The translations under genes were made by a program, and so were the position numbers. From contig NZ_JBLQUK010000006.1 in the NCBI RefSeq assembly GCF_047872805.1, forward strand, positions 112,742 through 176,741: 64,000 nt of DNA, written 5' to 3'. The number at the start of each line of letters is the position of its first letter. Within the stretch, counting starts at the first letter, position 1. A model generated the notes under the pieces. The model was not told where the DNA came from and ran no database searches. It saw nothing but the letters and a program-made list of their open reading frames with translations. The DNA comes from Erythrobacter sp047872805 (GTDB taxonomy: Bacteria > Pseudomonadota > Alphaproteobacteria > Sphingomonadales > Sphingomonadaceae). This document shows, one piece after another, positions 48,757-57,763 of this stretch.

Positions 48757-49974
48757 TCAATACAGCAGGCACCCCCGCACCATCTGCACCCATGCCGCTT
48801 CATCCGCCAGCGCCAGTGCGTCGAGTGCGTCCGGCGCTGCTGCAGCATCATCGACCCATTCGCGCAAAGCCGGCCCGCCATTGATAACGTCGATGGCGAG
48901 CACATCATCAGTGTATTCATATTTGAAGTCCTTGCCGCGCCACAGCGGGTAATCGCGATAAAGCCGCCGAATCGCCTTGAAAGCGAGCGCTTGGCAACGC
49001 CACGGCTTGAAGGCGTCGTGATCGTAATCCGGCCCTTCGGCGTGCAGCATCAGCGCATTGCACAGTTTCCCGGCGTGTTTGTGAAAGGTCGGTTCAAACC
49101 AGCATTCGCGCATGATGACGCCGGCGCACCAATCCGGCGCGAGGGCGCGCATTTCCTGCGCCACCGCCTTTGCATCGACATCGGGCGCGCCAAACAACAC
49201 TTCGAGCGGGCGCGTGGTGCCCCTGCCCTCTGACAAAGTCGCGCCTTCGATCATCACCGTCCCGGCATAGCAGCGCGCCATGTTCACATTGGCGGCGTTG
49301 GGCGAAGGGTTGATCCAGATGCGACTTTCCGGCCAGCCATATCCGGGGGCATCGTCAGGCTGCCAGCCCCGCATCGCCACCACCTTGTATATCACGTCGA
49401 GCCCGAAATGTTCGACAAACCAGTGCCCCATTTCACCCATGGTCAACCCGTGGCGCATCGGCATCGGCGCGGCCCCGACAAAGCTTTCGTGACCCGGCAC
49501 CAACAGCGTCCCTTCGACCGGACGCCCCGCCGGATTGGGCCGGTCGAGCACCCAGACTTCCTTGCCGTGCTTCGCCGCTTCCTCCAGCAGATACAGCAGC
49601 GTGGTGACAAAAGTGTAGATCCGGCAACCCAAATCCTGAAGATCGAACAGGAACACATCCGCGCTCGACATCATTTGCCCGGTTGGGCGGCGCACTTCGC
49701 CATAGAGCGAGAACACCGGAATGCCGTAATGCGGATCGATTTCGTCCGCGGTTTCAACCATATTGTCCTGTTTATCGCCCTTAAGCCCGTGCTGCGGACC
49801 AAAGGCGCTGGTGACATTCACCCCGGCGGCGATCAGCGCATCGAGGCTATGCGTCAGGTCACCCGCCACACTGGCGGGATGCGCGATCAAAGCCACCCGG
49901 CGGCCCTTGAGCTCGCCAAGCAAAGCGGGGTCGTCGAGCAGCCGGTCGATGCCGAATTGGACGGTTTCAGTCAT
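48757..49974 (-). CDS. DUF1343 protein, exo-beta-N-acetylmuramidase NamZ type
   Basis: The 405-residue protein matches DUF1343, for which NamZ of Bacillus subtilis was shown to release terminal MurNAc from peptidoglycan fragments. Seen here: GRRVALIAHPASVAGDLTHSLD (about 24-45), FGPQHGLKGDKQD, FDLQDLGCRIYTFVTTLLYL, GKEVWVLDRPNPAGRPVEG and SEGRGTTRPLEVLFGAP. No signal peptide is evident at the chosen start, so the location is uncertain. The ATG at 49974 begins MTETVQFGIDRLL; 18 additional upstream codons are not family-like. It is upstream of an MFS transporter in the same direction. Confidence 0.88.
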   Translation of the reverse strand: MTETVQFGIDRLLDDPALLGELKGRRVALIAHPASVAGDLTHSLDALIAAGVNVTSAFGPQHGLKGDKQDNMVETADEIDPHYGIPVFSLYGEVRRPTGQMMSSADVFLFDLQDLGCRIYTFVTTLLYLLEEAAKHGKEVWVLDRPNPAGRPVEGTLLVPGHESFVGAAPMPMRHGLTMGEMGHWFVEHFGLDVIYKVVAMRGWQPDDAPGYGWPESRIWINPSPNAANVNMARCYAGTVMIEGATLSEGRGTTRPLEVLFGAPDVDAKAVAQEMRALAPDWCAGVIMRECWFEPTFHKHAGKLCNALMLHAEGPDYDHDAFKPWRCQALAFKAIRRLYRDYPLWRGKDFKYEYTDDVLAIDVINGGPALREWVDDAAAAPDALDALALADEAAWVQMVRGCLLY

Positions 49975-50051
49975 GCCAATCCGGTTGGAACAGTCTTTGT
50001 GCAAACGCAATCCTTTGAAGTAAGGCACGCGCCGTGTATCGACGGCGGCCT

Positions 50052-50552
50052 ATGGACATTGAATGGACCCCCGCCATCATCGCCGCGCTCTGGGCCGTCA
50101 TTCTTGGCGGCGCGGGCGGCGTGCTGACCGATATTGGCCAGTGGTACCGCGAGCTTAAAAAACCGAGCTGGCAACCACCCGATTGGCTGTTCGGTCCGGC
50201 CTGGACGGTGATCCTCGGCCTGTCGGGCTGGAGTTTTTACCTCGCATGGACCGCTGCGCCAGAGGCGCTGGGCACAATCGCGGCGCTGTTTGCGGTGAAT
50301 TTTGTCCTGCATTTCGCTTGGTCACCGCTGTTCTTCAAGGCAAAGCGGCCCGATTGGGCATTGGCCGAGAATGTCTTTCTGTGGCTTTCGGTCCTTTCGC
50401 TATTCGTGTTCTTGCCCGAATATTCCGCGCTCGCCGGGTGGCTTAACGCGCCCTATTTGGCCTGGGTCAGCTTTGCATTCTTCCTCAATTGGAAGATCGT
50501 GCAATTGAACGCGCCATTTGGCGGCAAGCCCGAAAACTCCGGATCTGCTTGA
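50052..50552 (+). CDS. tspO: TspO/MBR family membrane protein
   Basis: The 166-residue protein has five hydrophobic helices and the TspO pattern: WYRELKKPSWQPPDWLFGPAW (about residues 36-56) and NFVLHFAWSPLFFKAKRPDWAL (about 89-110). TspO binds porphyrins and sterol-like ligands and in Rhodobacter modulates photopigment genes in response to oxygen. It is in the inner or outer membrane. The ATG at 50052 is preferred over 50034, which adds MYRRRP. It is divergent from the NamZ-type gene with about 77 bases between starts. Confidence 0.93.
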   Translation: MDIEWTPAIIAALWAVILGGAGGVLTDIGQWYRELKKPSWQPPDWLFGPAWTVILGLSGWSFYLAWTAAPEALGTIAALFAVNFVLHFAWSPLFFKAKRPDWALAENVFLWLSVLSLFVFLPEYSALAGWLNAPYLAWVSFAFFLNWKIVQLNAPFGGKPENSGSA

Positions 50553-50564
50553 CACATTTGACAG

Positions 50565-50637
50565 GGTGTCAACCTAAGAAATCCACCTTAACCCGCTGAA
50601 AAACAGACAAATATGGCAAAAAACCTCGGTTGACACC
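50565..50637. repeat. 10-bp inverted repeat downstream of tspO
   Basis: GGTGTCAACC (50565-50574) and GGTTGACACC (50628-50637) are perfect reverse complements separated by 53 A+T-rich bases. The right copy overlaps a TTGACA -35-like string. The rest of the 185-base gap between tspO and the DOMON-like gene shows no coding frame. Confidence 0.5.
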
Positions 50638-50737
50638 TTATCCGGCAAAAATGCATTCATGCCTGCCGCTTTCTGAGTGCAAAGGCTGCGCTGGCTCACC
50701 TGTCCCTTAACCGGCGCGCGGCCTGTAGGAAAATGTT

Positions 50738-51280
50738 CTAATCCCTGCGTTCCACAATGATCTGCCGGCAAGCTTCGGAATGGAACTCCGGTTTGCCCGG
50801 CGCAAAGGCCAACGCCCAGAATTGCAGCGTACCGTCCGCATGTTCGACAATCGCATTGAGTGCGACCTGCGCCGGGGCCGGCAATTCGGCGGCAATGCTG
50901 GCCTTCAGGATCAATTGCCCCAGCCCGTTTTGCGAGGCCCGCACACTGCTTAGCGCAATTGCATCGACCGGCGCATCCCGCATCCCTTCGCGGAAGTCAT
51001 CGAAATCATACGCCGCCCAGCGCCCCGAGGGCGAGAGGTTGAATTCGCGGTAATACGTTCCGCCAATCGGTTGCCAGAAAATCTCGAAACAAGTGGTCGT
51101 CCAAAGATCATCGGTCCGCACAGAGGGCGCTGCGGGCGGCAGCACAATCTGGTCAACCCCGCCTTCGATACAAAATTCCGCCTCGCACCCGCCGGGCGTG
51201 GCTTTGATGCTAGCGGTCACAGCCTTGATCGGGCCAAGGTTGCAGGTCTGGTGAAGCATCAATGGTTTCATGCTCTCCAT
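50738..51280 (-). CDS. DOMON-like domain protein
   Basis: The 180-residue protein corresponds to the short DOMON-like family of unknown function: beta-rich with DDLWTTTCFEIFWQPIGGTYYREFNLSPSGRWAAYDFDDFREGM in the centre (Trp and acidic residues typical). It has no signal peptide. DOMON domains usually bind heme or sugars, but this small cytoplasmic subgroup has no assigned ligand. The ATG at 51280 or the one at 51271 (MKPLMLHQ) is possible; the second has GGAG close by. It is divergent from tyrS, with 67 bases between starts. Confidence 0.82.
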   Translation of the reverse strand: MESMKPLMLHQTCNLGPIKAVTASIKATPGGCEAEFCIEGGVDQIVLPPAAPSVRTDDLWTTTCFEIFWQPIGGTYYREFNLSPSGRWAAYDFDDFREGMRDAPVDAIALSSVRASQNGLGQLILKASIAAELPAPAQVALNAIVEHADGTLQFWALAFAPGKPEFHSEACRQIIVERRD

Positions 51281-51347
51281 ATCGCCCAGCCCGCCCGGCT
51301 GAGCAAGCCACTAGCAGGGCGCCGCGCACACTGATAAGCGGCCCGCC

Positions 51348-52577
51348 ATGACCACTTACTCATCATCGCTGCTGCGTCTGTTGGACGAACGCGGCTATAT
51401 TCACCAGATGACCGATGCCGCTGCGCTGGATGCGCTGGCGCAAAAGCAGATCGTGCCCGGCTATATCGGCTTTGATCCGACCGCGCCCAGCCTGCACGTT
51501 GGTTCGATGGTGCAGATCATGCTGCTGCGGCGTCTGCAACAGGCGGGGCACAAGCCGATTGTCGTGATGGGTGGCGGCACCGGCAAGATTGGCGACCCCA
51601 GTTTCAAGGATGAGGCACGCGGGTTGCTCACCAATGAAAAGGTCGCCGAAAACGTCGCCTCGATCCGGCGTATATTTGAACGCTTTCTGTCCTTTGGCGA
51701 TGGGCCTGCCGACGCGATCATGGTCGATAATGCCGAATGGCTCGACCGGCTCGAATATCTCCCATTCCTGCGCGAAGTGGGTCAGCATTTCTCGGTCAAC
51801 CGGATGCTCAGTTTCGATTCGGTCAAACAGCGGCTCGACCGCGAACAGTCGCTGAGCTTCCTCGAATTCAATTACATGATCCTGCAAGCCTATGACTTCC
51901 GCGAATTGTCGCAGCGTTACGGGTGCCGGTTGCAAATGGGCGGCAGCGATCAATGGGGCAATATTGTCAACGGAATCGAACTGACCCGGCGGATGGACGG
52001 GATCGAAGTGTTCGGGGTCACCACCCCGCTGCTGACCACGGCGGATGGCGGCAAGATGGGCAAGAGCGTGAACGGTGCGGTGTGGCTCAACGAAGAGCAA
52101 TTGCCCGCCTATGATTTCTGGCAATATTGGCGCAATTGCGATGACCGCGATGTCGGGCGGTTCTTGCGACTGTTCACCGATCTGCCGCTTGAAGAAATCG
52201 CGCGGCTCGATGCGCTGGAGGGCGCGGAGATCAACGATGCCAAGGTCGTGCTCGCCAATGAAGTGACCAGACTGGTGCGCGGAGACGATGCCGCGCGCAC
52301 TGCCGAGGCAACTGCGCGCGAAACCTTCGTTGGCGGCGGCGCGGGTGAAGATTTGCCAGCCCTGACCATCGGCGCAGAGGGCATGCGGCTGGGTGCGGTG
52401 CTGACCGAGATTGGCTTCACCGCCTCCAATGGTGAGGCGAAGCGCAAGATTATGGAGGGCGCGGTCAAGATCGACGGCGAGACGATCCTTGATCAGGGAT
52501 ATGTGGTCATCGCGGAAGATGGCGCGCCGATCAAACTCAGCCTGGGCAAGAAAAAGCACGGCTTGCTGATGCGCTAG
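51348..52577 (+). CDS. tyrS: Tyrosyl-tRNA synthetase
   Basis: The 409-residue class I synthetase has the HIGH-type motif LHVGSMVQ (about 49-56), GGSDQWGNIVNG for tyrosine recognition and the KMSKS-type loop KMGKS (about 230). The C-terminal S4 domain (about 345-405: GFTASNGEAKRKIMEGAVKIDG) binds the tRNA long variable arm. Length and domain order are normal for bacterial TyrS type 1. The ATG at 51348 is the first in frame that keeps the N-terminal YSSSLLRLLDERGY segment. Confidence 0.97.
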   Translation: MTTYSSSLLRLLDERGYIHQMTDAAALDALAQKQIVPGYIGFDPTAPSLHVGSMVQIMLLRRLQQAGHKPIVVMGGGTGKIGDPSFKDEARGLLTNEKVAENVASIRRIFERFLSFGDGPADAIMVDNAEWLDRLEYLPFLREVGQHFSVNRMLSFDSVKQRLDREQSLSFLEFNYMILQAYDFRELSQRYGCRLQMGGSDQWGNIVNGIELTRRMDGIEVFGVTTPLLTTADGGKMGKSVNGAVWLNEEQLPAYDFWQYWRNCDDRDVGRFLRLFTDLPLEEIARLDALEGAEINDAKVVLANEVTRLVRGDDAARTAEATARETFVGGGAGEDLPALTIGAEGMRLGAVLTEIGFTASNGEAKRKIMEGAVKIDGETILDQGYVVIAEDGAPIKLSLGKKKHGLLMR

Positions 52578-52670
52578 ACCGGCTCCGGCGGGCTTTACCA
52601 ATTATCAGCCTTTATCGCGCATTAGGGGTAAGCCCGTGTGTGCGGGAGACGATAAAGGAGGCCGTTGCCT

Positions 52671-53009
52671 GTGGCTGCCGGAGCAAATCTAAGCGTTACC
52701 GATATGCGCCGCGCGGCGCGTCACCCGGTCGATTTCCCGGTGATCGTCGAACATTTCGCGCATGGCGACATCAATTTGCACGTCTGCAATATTTCTGCGC
52801 ACGGATTTATGGTCGATGATGCGGTGAAGCTGGACCGCGGCGACCGGGTCATCATCCGCCTGCCCGTCGTGGGCCGGATAGAGGCCTATGTAATCTGGAC
52901 CCGCGACGAACGCGCCGGGTTTCAGTTTGAACGGATTATCCGGCTCGATGATTTTGTCGCCATCATCGACACGCTGCAACCCAACCCGCGCCTGCGCCGT
53001 CCGCGCTAA
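52671..53009 (+). CDS. PilZ domain protein
   Basis: The 112-residue protein is a single PilZ domain, the usual cyclic-di-GMP receptor fold. The first motif appears as RRAARH (residues 13-18, versus RxxxR) and the second as NISAHGF (D/NxSxxG), so the binding residues are mostly intact. It is a possible cytoplasmic adaptor. Start: GTG at 52671 lies nine bases after a perfect AGGAGG, whereas a TTG at 52665 is only three bases away. No diguanylate-cyclase gene is near. Confidence 0.85.
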   Translation: MAAGANLSVTDMRRAARHPVDFPVIVEHFAHGDINLHVCNISAHGFMVDDAVKLDRGDRVIIRLPVVGRIEAYVIWTRDERAGFQFERIIRLDDFVAIIDTLQPNPRLRRPR

Positions 53010-53077
53010 ACCTTAGCTTTCGCCAATAACCAAAGCGCTTGCTTGGCAGGCGCGTGCTTGGCTGGCATGGGCAGGTT

Positions 53078-54382
53078 GTGAACCAATCCGCGCCCACTCA
53101 TCCGTTTCAGATCCATAATTTCCGCGCCTATTGGCTTGCGCGGCTGGCGATGACGTTGGCGCAATATGCGATGCTGCTGGTGATCCAGTGGCAGGCGTAT
53201 AATCTGGCGCGGGACAGCGGGATGAGCATGGCAGAGGGCGCGGGCCAGCTGGCGCTCATCGGCCTGCTGCAATTCTTGCCGCTGTTTGTGCTCACCCCGT
53301 TTTCCGGATTGGCGGCTGACCGGTTTGACCGCCGCGCGCTGGCGTTGATCACCGTCGGGCTGCAATTTGGCTGCGCTGCGACCTTGGCATGGTTCAGCTG
53401 GAGCGGCGCAGTGTCATTGCCAATCCTGTTCGGCATTGCCGTGGTGCTAGGGATTGCACGCGGTTTTGCCGGTCCAGCCCTGTCGGCGCTCGCGCCCAAT
53501 CTGGTGCCCAAGCCAATCCTGCCCACCGCGATCGCGCTGTCGTCGATCTCATGGCAGGTCGGGATGCTGGCCGGACCCGCGATCGGCGCGGTGCTCTATG
53601 CGTTTGAGCCTGCCCTGCCCTATGCCATCGCCACCGGACTGTTCGCATTATCGGCCATAGCGCTGGCACTGGTAGGCAAGGTTCCGCAGCCTGCAATGCG
53701 CAAGGATCAGCGCCCCATTGGCGCGATTGTCGATGGGCTGCGTTATGTTGTGCAAAACAAGATGGTGCTGAGTGCGATCACGCTCGATCTGTTTGCGGTG
53801 TTCCTGGCCGGAGCCAATGCGCTGATCCCGGTGTTTGCCCGCGACATCATTGGCACTGACGAAAATGGCCTTGCGCTGCTGGCATCGGCGACACCGGCGG
53901 GCGCTTTGGTTACCGCGATATTCTTTTCATTCCGACCGCTGCGCACCAATGTCGGGCCCAAGATGCTATGGGCCGTGGGCGTGTTTGGCATCGCCACGAT
54001 TGTGTTCGGCCTGTCGACCAGCCTGCTGCTTAGTCTGGCGATGCTGTTTGTGATTGGGGCGGCGGACATGTTCAGCGTTTACGTTCGCCAATCGCTGATC
54101 CAGCTTCACACGCCTGATGACAAGCGCGGGCGGGTCTCATCGGTCAGCATGATGACCATCAGCGCCTCAAACGAAGGCGGCGATGCGTTTTCGGGCGCGC
54201 TGGCCTATGTCATGGGGCCCGTCGCCGCCATTGTCGCAGGGGGAGCCGGCGCGATTGTAACGGTGTTGCTCTGGGCGCGAATATTCCCAGTGCTGCGGAC
54301 CACCAAAAGCTTCGATCCCCCCGACAACCCGCACGAAAATGTGTTAGACACTGCGCCGCACAAGAAAATTCAGGAGGCCTGA
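53078..54382 (+). CDS. MFS transporter (EntS/MFS_3-like exporter)
   Basis: The 434-residue protein has about 11-12 hydrophobic segments and the MFS_3 features FRAYWLARLAMTLAQYAMLL (TM1), GLAADRFDRRALALI between TM2 and TM3, and a middle-loop LVGKVPQPA. Family members export siderophores or drugs. The GTG start at 53078 has GGGCAGG upstream and the usual N-terminus; an ATG-less extension to 53039 is less likely. The stop codon is one base from the cysK start region, so the two genes are probably on one transcript. Confidence 0.85.
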   Translation: MNQSAPTHPFQIHNFRAYWLARLAMTLAQYAMLLVIQWQAYNLARDSGMSMAEGAGQLALIGLLQFLPLFVLTPFSGLAADRFDRRALALITVGLQFGCAATLAWFSWSGAVSLPILFGIAVVLGIARGFAGPALSALAPNLVPKPILPTAIALSSISWQVGMLAGPAIGAVLYAFEPALPYAIATGLFALSAIALALVGKVPQPAMRKDQRPIGAIVDGLRYVVQNKMVLSAITLDLFAVFLAGANALIPVFARDIIGTDENGLALLASATPAGALVTAIFFSFRPLRTNVGPKMLWAVGVFGIATIVFGLSTSLLLSLAMLFVIGAADMFSVYVRQSLIQLHTPDDKRGRVSSVSMMTISASNEGGDAFSGALAYVMGPVAAIVAGGAGAIVTVLLWARIFPVLRTTKSFDPPDNPHENVLDTAPHKKIQEA

Positions 54383-54383
54383 G

Positions 54384-55304
54384 ATGAAAGCTGCAAACAT
54401 TCTGGAAACGATTGGCAACACTCCGCATATCCGGTTGGCGCGGTTGTTTCCGGCGCATGAGGTCTGGCTCAAATCGGAACGCGCAAATCCCGGCGGTTCG
54501 ATCAAGGACCGGATCGCGCTGGCCATGGTCGAAGATGCCGAGGTCAGCGGCCTGCTGAAACCCGGCGGCACCATCGTCGAACCCACCAGCGGCAACACCG
54601 GGATCGGGCTCGCGATGGTTGCGGCGGTCAAGGGATACACGCTGGTGCTGGTGATGCCCGAATCGATGTCGGTCGAACGTCGCCGCCTGATGCTTGCCTA
54701 TGGTGCGACATTTGACCTTACGCCCAAGGAAAAGGGCATGAAAGGCGCAATTGAGCGGGCCAGTGAAATCGTCGAGACGACGCCGGGCGCATGGATGCCG
54801 AGCCAGTTTGACAATGGCGCAAACCCGGCGGTTCATGCGCGCACGACCGCGCAGGAAATCCTCGCTGATTTTGCCGATAGCCCGATTGATGTGATGATCA
54901 CCGGGGTCGGAACTGGCGGCCATCTGACCGGGTGTGCAGAGGCGCTCAAACAGCACTGGCCCGCGTTCAAGGCTTACGGTGTCGAACCCGATGCCTCCCC
55001 CGTCATCAATGGCGGAGAGCCCGGCCCGCATCCGATACAGGGCATTGGCGCAGGGTTCATCCCCGCCAACCTCCACACTGACGCCATCGATGGCGCGATC
55101 ACCGTCGCCCCCGAAGACGCCAAGGAAATGGCCCGCCGCGCCGCGCGCGAGGAAGGGATGCTGATCGGCATTTCATCGGGAGCCACTCTGGCCGCGATTG
55201 CCAAGAAATTGCCCGATCTGCCTGCGGGAAGCCGGGTGCTTGGCTTCAATTACGACACTGGTGAACGCTATCTTTCGGTGCCCGATTTCCTGCCGGTCGA
55301 ATAA
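54384..55304 (+). CDS. cysK: Cysteine synthase (O-acetylserine sulfhydrylase)
   Basis: The 306-residue fold-type II PLP enzyme converts O-acetylserine and sulfide to cysteine. The PLP lysine lies in GGSIKDRIAL (about K41), the substrate loop in EPTSGNTGIGLAMV, the phosphate cup in GVGTGGHLTG, and the C-terminal segment GISSGATLAAI. Its length fits CysK (not the longer CBS form). The ATG is ten bases after AGGAGG. A strong terminator lies 22 bases beyond the stop. It follows the MFS gene directly. Confidence 0.95.
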   Translation: MKAANILETIGNTPHIRLARLFPAHEVWLKSERANPGGSIKDRIALAMVEDAEVSGLLKPGGTIVEPTSGNTGIGLAMVAAVKGYTLVLVMPESMSVERRRLMLAYGATFDLTPKEKGMKGAIERASEIVETTPGAWMPSQFDNGANPAVHARTTAQEILADFADSPIDVMITGVGTGGHLTGCAEALKQHWPAFKAYGVEPDASPVINGGEPGPHPIQGIGAGFIPANLHTDAIDGAITVAPEDAKEMARRAAREEGMLIGISSGATLAAIAKKLPDLPAGSRVLGFNYDTGERYLSVPDFLPVE

Positions 55305-55325
55305 TCCCCGATCCTGAACGAAATA

Positions 55326-55358
55326 AAGGCCCGGTTCCCCCCAGAACCGGGCCTTTTT
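55326..55358. terminator. Rho-independent terminator between cysK and acyl-CoA dehydrogenase
   Basis: AAGGCCCGGTTC and GAACCGGGCCTT form a perfect 12-bp stem with a six-base loop, followed on the plus strand by TTTTT. An A-rich stretch on the other side (AAATAAAGG) would make it work for the minus-strand gene too, so it is likely bidirectional. Confidence 0.92.
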
Positions 55359-55379
55359 CATGACGAACCGGGTAACCCG

Positions 55380-57185
55380 TCAAGCTGCGGTGGCGAAAGC
55401 CTCCTGCGGAAGCGCCATCATCGCGTCGCTGCCCGCTTCCAGCTTGCGCCGCAGAGCCCCTGTGTCTGGCAGGAATCGCTCTGAATAATAGGACGCAGAC
55501 GTCATCTTGGCTTCGTAAAAGGCCCGGTCTTCGGGATTCCCGGCCAGCGCCGCCGATGCGACCTTGGCCATTTTCAGCCAGAAGAAACCCAGCGTTACGA
55601 TCCCCATCAAATGCATGTAATGATGCGCGCCTGCGCCCAGATGGTTGGGATTGGCCATCGCATTCTGCATGAACCACATGGTCGCCGCCTTTTGTTCACC
55701 CAGTGCCTTTTCCAGGCGTTCGGCAATCGGTGCGAGATCAGCATTTTGTTTGGCAGCGGCAATTTCGTCGTCGATCATCTTGAAGAACGCCTGCACTGCG
55801 CGGCCGCCCTTGCTCGCCAGTTTGCGGCCGCACAGGTCCATTGCCTGCACCCCGTTGGTGCCTTCGTAAATCATCGCAATGCGGCTATCGCGGACGAATT
55901 GTTCCATGCCCCATTCGCGGACATAACCGTGGCCACCGTAAACCTGCTGCATGTTGTTGGCGATGTCATAGCCCTTGTCAGTGCCATATCCCTTGATCAC
56001 CGGGGTCATCAGCCCGATCAGATCGTCGGCCAGCTGACGCTCCTCTTCGGTCTGGGCCTTGTGCGTCAGGTCCACCTGCAGCGCGCCCCACAGGCACAAG
56101 GCGCGCATGCCTTCGTTGAACACCTTGGCGTCCATCAGCATCCGGCGGACATCGGGGTGGACAAAGATCGGGTCAGCCTTGGCTTCGGTATCAACCGGCC
56201 CCGTCAGCGCGCGCCCCTGACGCCGGTCGAGCGCATAGGTCACAGCGTTCTGATAGGCGACCTCGGCCTGCGCCAGACCCTGAAGGCCGACGCCCAGACG
56301 TGCGGCGTTCATCATCACGAACATCGCGGCCAGACCCCGGTTCTCTTCCCCGATCATCCAGCCTTTAGCGCCGTCATAATTCAGCACGCAGGTGGAATTG
56401 CCGTGGATGCCCATCTTCTTTTCGATAGAGCCACACGACACCGCGTTGCGTTCCCCCGGCTCGCCATTTTCATCAAGGATGAATTTGGGGACGATGAACA
56501 GCGAGATGCCTTTTGAACTGTCGGGCGCGCCGGGAGTCTTGGCCAGCACCAGATGGATGATATTGCTGGTCAGGTCATGCTCACCCGCCGAAATGAAAAT
56601 CTTGGTGCCGGTGATTGCATAGGAACCATCCGCCTGCGGCTCTGCCTTGGTGCGGATCATGCCGAGATCGGTGCCGCAATGCGGCTCTGTCAGGTTCATC
56701 GTGCCTGACCATTCGCCCGCAATCATCCTGGGCAGATAGGTTTCTTTCTGCTCCTGCGACCCGGCGGCCTCAATCGCGGCGGTCGCGCCATTGGTCAGGC
56801 CGGGATACATGGCGAATGCCTGATTGGCGGTGCCGGTGTATTCCTCAACCACAAAGCCAAGCACATGGGGCAGGCCCTGCCCGCCGAATTCCTCAGGCTT
56901 TGCAATCGTGCCCCAACCGCTTTCGACATAGGCATCATAGGCCTGTTTGAAGCCGTCTGGTGTCGTCACCGATCCATCTTCGTTCCTTGTGCAGCCCTGT
57001 TCATCACCAATCTGGTTGAGCGGGGCGAGAACCTCGGCGCAGAATTTGCCGGCTTCGTTGATGACCGTGTCGATCATGTCGGTGGTTGCGTTTTCAAAGC
57101 CCGGCAGATTGCCATAACTTGCAAGGTCGAGCATTTCGTTGACGACAAAGCGCGTGTCGCGGGTGGGAGCGGTATAGGTCGGCAT
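55380..57185 (-). CDS. Acyl-CoA dehydrogenase, long form with C-terminal domain
   Basis: The 601-residue flavoprotein has the N-terminal extension (Acyl-CoA_dh_N-like, about 1-80) typical of the 600-residue group, a central domain with MNLTEPHCGTDLGMIRTKA (FAD/substrate contacts), the KKMGIHGNSTCVLNYD strand, and the catalytic Glu region YEGTNGVQAMDL in the C-terminal part, followed by an additional helical C-terminal domain. It would start beta-oxidation of acyl-CoA; the chain-length preference is not readable. It follows a MerR regulator on the same strand with 63 bases between them. Confidence 0.93.
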   Translation of the reverse strand: MPTYTAPTRDTRFVVNEMLDLASYGNLPGFENATTDMIDTVINEAGKFCAEVLAPLNQIGDEQGCTRNEDGSVTTPDGFKQAYDAYVESGWGTIAKPEEFGGQGLPHVLGFVVEEYTGTANQAFAMYPGLTNGATAAIEAAGSQEQKETYLPRMIAGEWSGTMNLTEPHCGTDLGMIRTKAEPQADGSYAITGTKIFISAGEHDLTSNIIHLVLAKTPGAPDSSKGISLFIVPKFILDENGEPGERNAVSCGSIEKKMGIHGNSTCVLNYDGAKGWMIGEENRGLAAMFVMMNAARLGVGLQGLAQAEVAYQNAVTYALDRRQGRALTGPVDTEAKADPIFVHPDVRRMLMDAKVFNEGMRALCLWGALQVDLTHKAQTEEERQLADDLIGLMTPVIKGYGTDKGYDIANNMQQVYGGHGYVREWGMEQFVRDSRIAMIYEGTNGVQAMDLCGRKLASKGGRAVQAFFKMIDDEIAAAKQNADLAPIAERLEKALGEQKAATMWFMQNAMANPNHLGAGAHHYMHLMGIVTLGFFWLKMAKVASAALAGNPEDRAFYEAKMTSASYYSERFLPDTGALRRKLEAGSDAMMALPQEAFATAA

Positions 57186-57248
57186 CGGGAGACCTCCTTT
57201 GATTGCGTGAACGGTTTTGAATTAAGGGATCAGGTTTGCGAGAGCGTG

Positions 57249-57743
57249 TCAGCCAAGATCAAGATTCTGAATCTCGGCGACGAAACTGGTCAATTCCTTG
57301 ATCGAGGAATCGATGTCGGCGCGCTGCGCCTTTAACTTGGCGATATGCGCCTTGCATTTCTCGATCGTGACGCGGCGTTGTTCGACGCGGCCGTCATCGA
57401 GATCATACAGGTCGATCATCTCGCGGATTTCGGTCAGGCTGAAACCAACATTCTTGGCGCGCATAATCCAGGCAAGCCGCGCACGGTCGCGTTTGGAATA
57501 GACGCGGGTCAATCCGACGCGGGCCGGATTGATCAGACCTTCGTCCTCATAGAAACGCAGCGCGCGGGCGGTGCAGTCGAATTCGGAAGTCAGATCCGAA
57601 ATCGAAAACTGTTCGCGCGCATGTTTGTCTGGGCGATCAAGATGCGCGCCGTTGCGGCGCGGTTTGCCAGCGGCCTTATCTGCGCTTGTGTCCATCATCT
57701 GGTCGGTCTTGTAATTGGGTGCTGTAGCCATGCCCAATGCCAT
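57249..57743 (-). CDS. MerR family regulator, probably of fatty-acid degradation
   Basis: The 164-residue protein has a hydrophilic N-terminal tail and a MerR winged-helix DNA-binding domain (FSISDLTSEFDCTARALRFY, GLINPARVGLTRVYSKRDRARL, about 47-92), then a dimerisation coiled coil (RRVTIEKCKAHIAKLKAQRADIDSS). It lacks the metal-binding cysteines of metal-responsive members. Position directly upstream of the acyl-CoA dehydrogenase suggests control of that gene. Several start ATGs occur in the first 17 codons; the first has AAGGGAAGG upstream. Confidence 0.85.
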   Translation of the reverse strand: MALGMATAPNYKTDQMMDTSADKAAGKPRRNGAHLDRPDKHAREQFSISDLTSEFDCTARALRFYEDEGLINPARVGLTRVYSKRDRARLAWIMRAKNVGFSLTEIREMIDLYDLDDGRVEQRRVTIEKCKAHIAKLKAQRADIDSSIKELTSFVAEIQNLDLG

Positions 57744-57763
57744 ACCTTCCCTTTACGTGAGCG

